Assembly (NCBI GenBank): GCA_051294375.1
Contig: CM119264.1
Coordinates: 31,353,115 to 31,417,114 of the forward strand
DNA from: Paraspadella gotoi
Lineage: Eukaryota; Chaetognatha
Length of the DNA stretch: 64,000 bases
Reading direction: 5' to 3'
In this document: piece by piece, positions 1 to 9,955 of the stretch
Position numbering within the stretch: the stretch's first letter is position 1
How the letters are laid out: each line of letters starts with the position of its first letter
Position numbers and translations under genes: made by a program
The notes under the pieces: model-generated
Told to the model about the DNA's origin: nothing
The model's database searches: none
The model's input: the letters and a program-made list of their open reading frames with translations, nothing else

Positions 1-120
1 GTCTCTCACATCTTTTTTTGTCTATCAGTTCTTTGCTCATTCTTATCAATCCTTCATGACACTTCTATCTTCGGCCTTATTTTCGTAAAATGCCCCATTT
101 CGTCTAAAATTCGGGATTAA

Positions 121-330
121 ATTATTTTTGAGGATAAAAGATTAGGTTAAAAGTTAGGGTTAGGGATTAGGTTAAGGATTAGGTTAAGGATTAGGTTAAG
201 GATTAGGTTAAGGATTTGGTTAAGGATTAGGTTAAGGATTAGGTTAAGGATTAGGTTAAAGATTAGTGTTAGCGATTAGGTTAAGGATTAGGTTAAGGAT
301 TAGGTTAAGGATTGATTGTTAAGTGTCATC
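121..330 (+). repeat. Degenerate telomere-like tandem repeat (about 12 bp unit)
   Basis: The stretch starts with two TTAGGG-like words and continues as about a dozen copies of a 12-base unit close to GGATTAGGTTAA. The unit resembles two diverged TTAGGG telomere hexamers. It lies inside AT-rich DNA, so this is an interstitial, decayed tract and not a chromosome end. A noisy second copy lies near 12820-13010. Seen directly; the telomeric origin is an inference. Confidence 0.75.
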
Positions 331-350
331 TCATGCACCGAGTAGTTTGA

Positions 351-522
351 TAAAGAAAAACATCGATTTGGGAAACAGTGCTAATTTTATTTAGACCATG
401 CATTCAAACCATTTAGCTGGTTCATTATTCAAGGCCAGGCTTGAATAATGAACCAGCTAAATGGTTTGAATGCATGGTCTAAATAAAATTAGCACTGTTT
501 CCCAAATCGATGTTTTTCTTTA
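351..522. repeat. Perfect inverted repeat (83-bp arms, 6-nt loop), foldback-like
   Basis: Bases 351-433 are the reverse complement of 440-522, leaving a 6-base centre (434-439). The arms are AT-rich mixed sequence, not a microsatellite, and show no mismatch that I can find. It interrupts the TTAGG-like array, which resumes at about 523. It could be a MITE-like foldback element or a small hairpin artefact. The copy near 13030-13211 keeps the structure but has several indels. I see no obvious target duplication. Confidence 0.88.
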
Positions 523-760
523 GGTTAAGGATTAGTGTTAGCGATTAGGTTATAAATTAGCGTTAGGGATTAGAGTTAAGGTGAGTGATAACCGATTACA
601 GTTTAGTTTTAGTATTAAGGATTAGATTAATGTTAGATAATAAGGTTAAGGATTAGAATTAAGAATTAAGTCTAAGGTTTAATAACAAATTAAATTTGAA
701 TATTAAGCATAAAATTAAGTTCACGAATTAAAAAACAGAAATTGGGCGCAATTGAAAAAA
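523..760 (+). repeat. Continuation of degenerate TTAGG-like array
   Basis: Scattered GGTTAAGGATTAGTG-type words continue and decay into AT-rich sequence. No coding signal is visible. The same sequence recurs around 13205-13440. Confidence 0.5.
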
Positions 761-984
761 AAAGCTCTGCTCTTTTTGCTTTTAATTGTTTCTATACTTT
801 TCTCTATCATTTCTTTTCTCTCTCCTTCACTCATTATCTCACTTCTCTCACTTAACTTTTCTCATTCCTTATTTCATTTCTTCTATCACTCCTCTGTCAC
901 TTGACCATCATAACTTATTTTCGCTTCTCTTCTTGGGTCCGCCCCCAATCTACGAGGGAAGGAGAGGGAGAGGGAGATAGAGAT

Positions 985-1009
985 NNNNNNNNNNNNNNNN
1001 NNNNNNNNN
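985..1009. other. Assembly gap, 25 N
   Basis: Exactly 25 N inside a GA microsatellite. Five gaps in the window have this same size, which suggests a fixed-length placeholder left by a gap-filling program rather than a measured distance. Confidence 0.99.
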
Positions 1010-1042
1010 GAGAGAGAGAGAGAGAGAGGAGAGGGAGGAGAG

Positions 1043-1080
<38 letters not shown>

Positions 1081-1243
1081 TGAGAGGAGAGAGAGAGAGA
1101 AGGAGAGGATCCGCCCCACTCATCGCGGGATCTCCATTCAAAAGATTACTCAAGGCAAAATGGTAAAGAATAAGTTGGGAAAAGAAATGAAGAGAGAGAG
1201 AGACAGAGAGGGATAGAGACAGAAATAGAGCGAGAGAGAGAAA

Positions 1244-1279
<36 letters not shown>

Positions 1280-1290
1280 AGAGAGGAGAG
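1010..1290. repeat. (GA)n microsatellite blocks
   Basis: Imperfect GA runs at 1010-1105 and 1187-1290 are separated by about 80 bases of ordinary sequence. Open frames through here encode only RERE or SLSL and are not genes. Confidence 0.95.
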
Positions 1291-1649
1291 AGATTGCACC
1301 TTTTATATTTATGTAAAGTATTTGATAACGAAACAACAAAAAAGAAACTCAAACATATATATATATATAATATAAATATAATTCATACCAATTTGAACAT
1401 CAAAACGAAAAGAATGCCAACGTTCGATAGACTAAAAGTTTCAGACGATTGAAAAGAATAAAAAAGGGTAAAGACAAGAAGTACAGATGGGAGAATAGAA
1501 TGAAGAACAGATGGTAACAGATGATAGAACAGATGTGAAAAACAGATGGGAGTTCAAATTGGGAGTACAGGATGAGAACAGTATGGGAATTCTCTCTCTT
1601 TTAAGCAAAAAATGGTAAAGAATAAGTTGGGAAAAGAATGAAGAGAGAG

Positions 1650-1694
1650 AGAGACAGAGAGGGATAGAGACAGAAATAGAGCGAGAGAGAGAAA

Positions 1695-1746
<52 letters not shown>

Positions 1747-1845
1747 CCTTTTATATTATGTAAAGTATTTGATAACGAAACAACAAAAAGAAACTCAAAC
1801 ATATAATATAATATAATATAATATAATATAATATAATATAATCAT
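1650..1845. repeat. (GA)n and (TATAA)n microsatellites
   Basis: A GA run (about 1645-1742) is followed by a pentamer array close to ATAAT repeats (about 1800-1843). The block 1600-1930 is a shifted near-repeat of 1140-1490: both contain the words about a pair of GA runs, AACGAAACAACAAAAA and the AT array. The segment may therefore be duplicated locally or by misassembly. Confidence 0.85.
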
Positions 1846-1934
1846 ACCAATTTGAACATCAAAACGAAAAGAATGCCAACGTTCGATAGACTAAAAAGTT
1901 CAGACGATGAAAAGAATAAAAAAGGGTAAAAGAC

Positions 1935-2255
1935 AAGAAGTACAGATGGGAGAAGAGATGGAAGAACAGATGGGATAACAGATGAGAGAACAGATGGGAA
2001 AACAGATGGGAGTTCAAATTGGAGTACAGATTGAGGAACAGATGGGAGAACAGATGAGAGTACAGGTGGGAGAACAGATGGGAGAACCGGTGGTAGAACA
2101 TATGGAAGAACAGATTGGAGAACAGATTGGAGACCAGATGGGAGAACACATGGAAAAACAGATGGAAAAACAGATGTGAGAACACATGGAAGAATAGATG
2201 GGTGACCAGATGCAAGAATAGATGGGAGAACAGATGGGAGAACAGATGGGTAGTA
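1935..2255 (+). repeat. 12-bp minisatellite, unit ACAGATGGGAGA
   Basis: About 25 imperfect 12-base units. Since 12 is divisible by three, one frame stays open and reads as MGEQ repeats (1982-2179). Nothing else suggests translation. A looser version occurs at 1500-1580, and a noisy copy lies at about 14230-14555. Confidence 0.9.
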
Positions 2256-2259
2256 CGGC

Positions 2260-2940
2260 GTAGTAAAATTCCTAAGTTTAACTTTAATTAAAATTCTAAA
2301 AGTGAGGAACGAACAACATTATACTTATGAACATTTATGCTAATTAAAAGAAAAATTTCTAATAATATTTTACAAATTTACACCGCAGTAGGCCCCTATA
2401 CACATCTGTATATCTGTACTAAACCACAAAATTGTTAAAATTTCAAAAACAGTTTTTTTCTTAAGTTATCTTTTTGCCAGATTTGGATTCGTCATTAAAA
2501 AGCTTGATTAAAAAGAAAAATAACTCTTTTGAAGTAAAAATTTCCTTCATAAAGTGGGTCAAAATTTAGATAAAAAAGCTATTATTTTAAGCTGAAAATT
2601 AACTTTTATATATTAATATATAGTTTTTTTAATTTTTAACCCACTTAATGAAATCAATTTTTTAAAAAAAATGGAATTATATTTTCTTCTATCAACTTTT
2701 GACACGAGCGAATCTCAAATCTGCAATCAAAAATAAGAAAGCCTATTTTGAAATTTTCGATTTATAAAGGATAGTATACTATATATAAATATTAGCTCCT
2801 ACTGCGAAAATTAAAAAAAACATAACAAATTAATTGTTTTTTTACAAATTTAAGTTCACTGAATGGTTATTTTTTTCATAATTGACTTTTAAGAATTTTC
2901 GTATTGTAACTTTTCACTACGCCTTAATGGGTAGCGAGAT
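2260..2940. repeat. AT-rich segment present three times in the window
   Basis: No open frame or RNA gene is visible. The same sequence is recognisable at about 7631-8275 and 14570-15240, with many one-base insertions and deletions between copies. This is typical of uncorrected long reads. Confidence 0.8.
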
Positions 2941-3217
2941 TGAGGAATAGATAGCGGGATATCCGTGTTTTAAATTGGAAAGAGATTTTTGAAATGAAGG
3001 AAATTTATGGGTGAAACAGCATGGTTGTGAGAGATAACTCATTAAGGTGAACAGATGGACGGGACACAGATGATTATAAGGAAAAGAAGAGAGGATTAAT
3101 AAGGACAGGGGAAGAACGGCAGAGGAGGTAGTGAGAGATGGGAGGAGAGACGAAGGACAGGAGAGATAAAAGATTACAACTATATGATAATGATATTTGT
3201 CTTGCGATGGCCTAGTC

Positions 3218-3309
3218 GTCAGTCTCGTCCGTCGTCGTCGTCGGTCGTCGTTTGGAATTCGATGAAAAAAATCATCACAGACCGCAAAAAGAGTCGCGAA
3301 ATTTTGAGA

Positions 3310-3357
<48 letters not shown>

Positions 3358-3770
3358 CAGCAGAGAGAGAGAGAGAGTGAGAGAAGAGAGACAAGAAAGA
3401 GAGAGAACAGTAGAGAGAGAGAGAAGAAAGAGAGGACGAGGTTACAAGAGAGAGAAGACCTGATGAAGACGAGAGAAGGAGAGGAGAAGAGGAGAGAGAA
3501 AGGATAGGAAGATGAGAGAGGCAGGGAAGATGAGAAAGACAGAAGAGAGAGAGAGACAGAAGAATAGAGAGAGAGAGACGAGTCAACGAAGAAGCGACGA
3601 GACGAGAGGGGTAAAGAGAGGGTGAGAGAGAGAGAGAAGACGTGAGAAGAGAGCAGATCTGTGCAAGAGAAGGAGCAGATGAGACGAGATGAGCCAGTGA
3701 ACATAGAGACGAGAAGACTCCGACGCGATGAGACGAGGAAAAAGAACGAGATTACAACGATGAGCGAGAA
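3218..3770. repeat. (GTC)n followed by long GA-rich array
   Basis: A short GTC run (3218-3250) is followed by about 450 bases of GA-rich microsatellite with interruptions. The same order recurs at 8521-9125 and 15520-16140. Confidence 0.9.
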
Positions 3771-3979
3771 GAGAACGGTAGAGAACGTACTGATATGATT
3801 TATAGGGTTAGAAATTGTGAGATTACAGAGATGGAGGTATAGAGAAGAAGTGATTTGAGAAGACTAGCGTAGAAAGTCGAGATGAGAGAGAAGAGACAGA
3901 AGAAATTTAGCGAGAAGAGAAATGGCAGAATATGCCGCACAACTAATAACTCGGAGAGAGAATTGAGGAGACGAGGGAG

Positions 3980-4445
3980 TGTGTTATGACGATTTGGCCA
4001 CCGAGAGAGATAAGGAAGAGGAGGGGATAAATTTGACGGCGAGTTTATTCTTATACGTTTCATTTTCCGACTCTTATTACTTATTGCCGAATTTCGATTT
4101 TACTTCTTTTAGCTCGACAGAACAGACAGGAAAGACAGACAGAAAGCAAACGAAAGAAGATAGACCAGGCTGATTTTCTGAGAAAAAAAACGTTTAAAAG
4201 GAGAAAGAGAGAAAAGATCTTATGAAAGAACGAGACACGGCGTTGAAGTGCCACGGCGCCGCTGGGCAATGACAAGCGTGGCATAAATGGACACGTGTTG
4301 AACCCGAGACATTGCATCCCGCAATGACGTTCCATGGCGCTGCGTCCCTCGCATAAAGACCGATCGGTCAGAACGTCTGCCACCAATTCAATAATCAAAG
4401 CAAAAAACGGCGAACGCAAGAAATCTCTCTCACTTTTTTCCCTGA
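3980..4445. repeat. Mixed-complexity segment of the triplicated unit
   Basis: Ordinary sequence with a short GACAGACAGA run at about 4121-4145 and a GC-richer patch at 4240-4390. It matches about 9435-9955 and 16150-16500. No conserved frame survives across the three copies, so I do not call a gene. Confidence 0.6.
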
Positions 4446-4464
4446 TTTTTTTTGATAATTGGAC

Positions 4465-4995
4465 GCGAAGAGGAAGAGAGGGAGGAAGAGGAAGAAAGGG
4501 AGGAAGATGAGAGGAGGGAGGAAGAGGAGGAAAGGGAGAAAGAAAGAGGAAGAGAAAGAGGAGGAGAGAGGAGAAAAGGGAGAAAGAAGAAGAGGAGGAG
4601 GAAGAGAAGAGGAAGAGGAGGAAGGTAGGAAAGAAGAAGAGAGAGAAGGAGGAAGAAGAGGCAGGAGAAAGAGGCAGGAGAGGGAAAAGGGAGGAAGAAG
4701 AAGAGATGGAGGAAGAGAGGAAGAGAAAAAAAAGAGGAAGAAAGAAAAGAGAGGAGGAAGAGGAGAAGAAGAGAGGAGGAGGAAAGAGGGAGGAAGGGTA
4801 GGAAGATGAAGAGGAGGAGAAAGAAAGAGGAGGAAGAAGAGCGAAAGAGGCGGAAGAGGCGGGAAGGAGAGAAGGGGAAGCGATGAGAATGAGGAAAGTG
4901 GGAGGCAGAGGCAGAAAAGGGAGGAAAGAAGAAGAAGAGGCAAGAGGAAGAAGAGGAAGAAAGGGAGGAAGAATTACGAGGAGGAAAGGAGGGGG
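4465..4995. repeat. Purine-only tract, GGAAGA/GGAGGA type
   Basis: About 530 bases almost wholly A and G on the + strand. The K/E/R/G-rich and S/L/P-rich open frames here are products of composition. A second copy lies at about 16511-17125. Confidence 0.93.
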
Positions 4996-5337
4996 ACAGA
5001 GAAAATTAACTTAAAATATGATAAAGATAATTAATTAAAATTATTTTTAATAAATATTCATATTTTTATTGAATTTAATTTATCTCAAGGGGTTTTAAGT
5101 GTGGACTCAGTCTTTTCTTTGAGTTAAATCAAAATATTTCGATATGATAATTAAAATTAGTAATGTAAGAGGTGATTGAAAGTGATGAAGCAATTTAAAT
5201 GTGATGTAAGCTCATGAAATGACTTGATGCGGTTGATTTTGGTTTTTGCATGTGATGGATAGTGATTGAACGGTGGACCTTCGCATGAGGACGGTGAAAA
5301 TTGTGAGAGAAAATGGATTTTGGAAAGAATTCCGGGA

Positions 5338-5341
5338 AAGT

Positions 5342-5372
<31 letters not shown>

Positions 5373-5458
5373 TGAGGAAGAAGAGAAGAGAGAGAGAAAG
5401 AGGGAGAGACAGAGAGAGAGAGAGAGAGACGGAGAGAGAGAGAGAGAGAGACATCGAG
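5338..5458. repeat. (GA)n microsatellite
   Basis: Near-pure GA dinucleotides with a few GAC/GAAG interruptions. Corresponds to the sequence before the gap at 17478. Confidence 0.95.
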
Positions 5459-5517
5459 AGAATACTTGGTCGAATGCGAAGAAAATGGTCGTTTTTTGCT
5501 GAACCGAATTCTGAACC

Positions 5518-6075
5518 TCAGGGAAGGGGGGACAGAAGAAGGGGGAAGGGGGAAAGGGGGAAGGAGGAAGGGAGAAGAGGGGAAATAGTGGGAAAGGAGG
5601 AAAGGTGAGAAGGGAGGAAGGGATTGGGGGAAAGCGGGATGGGGAAGGAGTAAAATGAGAAGGGCAAGTGGAAGGAGGTAAGGGAAAAAGGGGGAAAGGA
5701 GGATGGGGAAGGGGAATTGGGAAGGGGGATGGGGAGAAAGGGAGAAGGGTAAAATGGAAGGATAAAGGGGGATGGGGGAAAGGGGGAAGGGGAAAAGGGG
5801 GAAGGCCAAAGGGGAAGGAGTAAAAGGGAAAAAAGGGGGAAAGGGGGATGGGGGAAGGGGGGAAGGGGAAAAAATGAAAGAGGGGGAAAAAAGGGAAGGG
5901 GTGAAAGGGAGAAAGGGAGAAGGGAGGAGAGAGGAAAGAAGGTAACGAGGTAGGAGGAAAGGAGGAGGGGTTTAACGCGAGGTAAGGTAGTTATGGGGAA
6001 AAGGAGGAAAGGGAAAGAAGCATTATGGAAAGGGAGGAGGGGTAAGCGAAGCGTAAGGTAGTTATGGAAAAGGAG
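5518..6075. repeat. G-rich purine tract, GGGGGAAAGG type
   Basis: About 550 bases built from runs such as GGGGGAAGGGGGA, more G-rich than the tract at 4465-4995. The end contains two or three longer units with GGTAAGGTAGTTATGGAAA that recur at 17705-17810. The homopurine strand with G-runs could form triplex or G-quadruplex structures; this is an inference only. Confidence 0.9.
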
Positions 6076-7400
6076 TCGACGCCAAGAAAGGTCATCCAAG
6101 CGAGAGGGAAGGTCGGCTCGAGGTAAGTCGAGTTAAAAGGTCATATATACCGAAAAACGGGGAAAGCGGAGACTTCTCGAAATCTTGACTTTTCCTTGAT
6201 TTTTTTTATTCCATTGGTCTTTTTTTTTTTGGCGGGAAAAAGAGAATTCATATTTTGGAGAGAGTATATACTGTTGTGAAACGAATTCTTTGTGTTAGTA
6301 TATACAATACATTTGTTATACATATCAATTATACAAGGTGATAGACAGACGCGGGGTCTATTAACCCCTCCTTCTCATTCACCTCCTCTTCAATCCTGCT
6401 CCCCAGGGATTCGGCGGCCGCGTTCACGAGATTCAGTTCACCTTTCTCTCTCTTCTCCTACTGTTTCTCTCCCTTTTTTTACCCTCATGATTGTCGCCGT
6501 ATAGATTTTCCTGCCGTCAATTATATATTTTTCCCGCATCTCGTGACTTTACTTTCGGTTAGATACCTTTTCAGAGACATATATATAAAATACATTTGCT
6601 AGCTGAGTAATCTTTGGTTAATTCGACTTGATTTTTTAAAAATCATTTGCATATTGTAGCAGTCTAGATTATTTTTATGACTATCGAATTCTTCTTCATT
6701 AGAATGTGAAAGATTATTATTTTTAACATTAATACACATTTTCTTACGGCTGACGCGAATAGATAGATTAGTTGCTCGACTAATATGATAACTGTCCTAC
6801 GTCAAAGTTCAAGTTTCTCCTAGAAATTTCACATTTCGTCATTGTCATTTCCCTGTTCGATTTTAGCCGTAAAGCGAAGAGGGAAAACGGCGGAGGAAAA
6901 TTAAGTATCTGGAGTTATTTTTATTTATCTCGAAACGTCGTGGAGAGCCCAAGTTGAGTTGCTTCGCGAGCCAGCGGACCAAAACGTCTTTTAGCAAGTG
7001 GAAGTTTATATTTTAAGCTCATATTTAATGTCACCTTTTATATTTTTAAATTCGAAATTAAATTACATTAATTGTAGCCTCGATTTCATGTGGAGAAAAC
7101 ATTGAAAATCCGATTACTCGTCATATTTGATTGTCTGATGATTGATGAATGAATTTACATAAATCCTTCCTAATTCTGAAACCGTCCTTTTCTCGAAACC
7201 AAAGTCAGACAACGATTATCCAAAACAAATTGTTCGAACCCACAAACTAGTTATGATATAGAAAGACGGATAAAAATTATAACATGAAATTATATTGTAA
7301 AAATTGAGCAGTAAAAACAGAACAAAAAAGTTTTAGGAAAAAAAATTCATATAAAAACGTTTTTTCCCAGTAGACCTATAGAATGATGGTTATGCCAACC
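6076..7400. other. AT-rich intergenic sequence, no gene seen
   Basis: No frame longer than about 70 codons, no tRNA-like structure and no transposon hallmark. It is matched almost throughout by 17810-19090, with scattered indels. Confidence 0.7.
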
Positions 7401-7411
7401 CTTGTCAAAAT

Positions 7412-7419
7412 CTCTCTCT

Positions 7420-7466
<47 letters not shown>

Positions 7467-7525
7467 CTTCTCTCTCTCTTCTCTCTCTCTCATCTCTCGC
7501 GGACTCTCTTTCTCCTTTTTCTCTA
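7412..7525. repeat. (CT)n microsatellite
   Basis: CT runs with occasional CTT breaks. The corresponding run in the other copy is clean and shorter (19112-19157), consistent with read noise here. Confidence 0.93.
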
Positions 7526-7605
7526 TTTCGCATTTGTTAAATGCTATGGCCTGACACCATAAGGCAAATGACATCAGGTTTAACTCCTCTCAATCTCTCT
7601 CTTTT

Positions 7606-7630
7606 NNNNNNNNNNNNNNNNNNNNNNNNN
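7606..7630. other. Assembly gap, 25 N
   Basis: Joins the end of copy 1 to the interior of copy 2 of the repeated unit. The sequence after it corresponds to about position 2321, so the join goes backwards along the unit. Confidence 0.99.
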
Positions 7631-8524
7631 CTACTTATGAACATTTATGTAATTTAAAAGAAAACATTTCTTAATAATATTTTACAAATTTTACACACCC
7701 TCGCAGTGGCCACCTATTTACACATGCTCGTATACTCTGCTACTAAAACCAAAAAAATTTGTTTAAAAATTCAAAAACAGTTTTTGTTCTTAATAGATTT
7801 ATTTTTTGCCAGATTATGGATTTCCGTCCATTAAAAAGCTGATTAAAAAGAAAGAATAACTCTTTTTTGACAATAAAAATTTCCTTCATTAAAGTGGCTG
7901 TCAAAAATTAGAAAAAAGCTATCTATTTTAAGCTGAAAATTAACTTTTTATATATTAAAATGATATAGTTTTTTTAATTTTTTAACCCACTTTAATGAAA
8001 TTCAATTTTTAAAAAAAATGAATTATATTTTCTTTATCAACTTTTGGACACGAGCGAATTGCAAATCTGCAATCAAAAATTAAGAAAGCCTATTTTGAAA
8101 TTTTCGATTTTATAAGGATAGTTACTATATATAAATATAGCCTCTACTGCGAAAATAATAAAAAACATACAAATTAACCTTTTTTTACAAATTTAATGTC
8201 ACTGAATGGTTATTTTTTTCATAATTGACTTTTAAGAATTTTCGTATGTAACTTTCACTACGCCTTAATGGGTAGAGATGAGGAATAGATAGGAGGATAT
8301 CGTGTTTTAAATTGGAAAGATATTTGAATGAAGGAAATTATGGTGAACAGATGGTGAGAGATAACTATTAAGGGGAACAGATGAGGGAACAGATGATTAT
8401 AAGGAAAAAGAAGAGGAGGGAATAGAAGGAGGAGGAACGGAGGAGTAGATGGGAGGAGGAGACGAAAGGAGGAGAGATAAAGATTACAACATTTATATGA
8501 TAATGATTTTGTGCGATGGTCCTA

Positions 8525-8556
<32 letters not shown>

Positions 8557-9955
8557 TGGAAATCGACTGAAAAAAAATCACTCCAGACGCAAAAAGAGTC
8601 GGCGGAATTTTGAGAAGAGAGAGAGAGAGAGAGCGGAGAGAGAGAGAGAGAGAGAGAGAGAGCAGCAGAGAGAGAGAGAGAGTGCAGAGAGAGAGAGGAA
8701 AGAAAGAGAGAGAACAGTAGAGAGAGAGAGAAGAAAGAGAGACGAGGTTACGAGAGAGTGAGAGAAAGACCCTGATGAGAGACGAGAGAGAGGAAAGAGA
8801 GAGAGAGGACGAAGAAGAAAGAGAGAGACGGAGAGGATAGGACAGAATGAGAGAGGCTTCTACGCGAGAAGAGTGAGAAAGGACAGTGAACAGAGAGAGA
8901 GAGACGAAGAGAGGAAAGAAGAGAGAGAGACGAGGCGTCGAGAGGACCGAGAGAAAGACTGACATCGAGACGAGAGGGATCGTGAGAGAGAGAGTCGGAC
9001 TGAGAGAGAAGAGAGAAGACTGCAGAAAGAGACCTGCATGAAGTCCTGTGCACGAGAGGAGAGATGAGACGAGATGACGGCCGTGAACATAGAGAACGAG
9101 AAGACCCGACGCGATACAGACGACCGAGCGTAGAAAAGTAACAATTTTACAACCACTTTCCAGCTGGACAAGACACGTGAGAACCTGTACGTGATATATT
9201 TATATGGTGTTTTTATAAAAAATCCTTCACTTTCACAGGATAGGTATAGAGAAAGAAACGTGAGTTTTGAGAAGACTAGCGTGTCCAAAAGTCGAGTATA
9301 TGAAAGAGAAGAGACAGAAGAAAAAATTATAGCCCGAGGAAGTGAGGCAGAAGATGCTGCAGTCTCTAAATTTCATCGCCTGTCACCACAAACTAAATTT
9401 GAACTCGCGGACAGAAGAGAATCTGAGGAGACGAGGGGTGATAGTTTTTATGATCATTTTGGCCACCCAGAACGATACAGAAGAGGAGTCTCGTGGATCC
9501 AAAATTTTTGAGCCCGGCGATGAAAGCTTTTATATTTCTTTATTCGACGTTTCATTTTTCGCTCTTTTACTTTATTGTCCCGAAATTTCGATTTTACTTG
9601 CTTTTAGTCCGACAGACAGACAGAAAGACAACAGAAAGCAAAACGGGGAGCATAGACCAGGCTGATTTTTCTGAGAAAAAAACACGTTTTAAAAGGAGAG
9701 AAAGAGAGAAAAGATCTTGGACCTGAAAGAACGAGGACACGGCGTTTGAAGTGACCACGGCGCCGCTGGCCAAGACAAAGCCGTGGCAATATGACACGTT
9801 GACACCCGAGAATTGCATCCCGCAATGGGACGTTCCATGGGGCGCGCGTTCCTTCGCAATAAGACCGGTCTGTCTCAAACGTCTGCACACCAATTCAGAT
9901 ATTCAAAGCCAAAAACGAACGGCGACAAGAAATCTCTCTCACTTTTTCCCTCGAT
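7631..9955 (+). repeat. Second noisy copy of the 2321-4450 segment
   Basis: Starts inside the AT-rich segment and runs through the GTC array (8521-8558), the GA array (8610-9130), the GACAGACAGA run (about 9608-9640) and the GC-richer patch to about 9955. Differences from 2321-4450 are mostly single-base insertions and deletions plus some short inserted blocks. Identity ends where copy 1 enters its purine tract. Confidence 0.85.

Noticed and set aside
121-330. True telomere
   Set aside because: Degenerate 12-base units, internal to the window and flanked by ordinary sequence on both sides.
1982-2179. A 65-codon MGEQ-repeat protein
   Set aside because: 12-bp minisatellite; the copy at 14.2 kb is frame-broken and no start or splice context exists.
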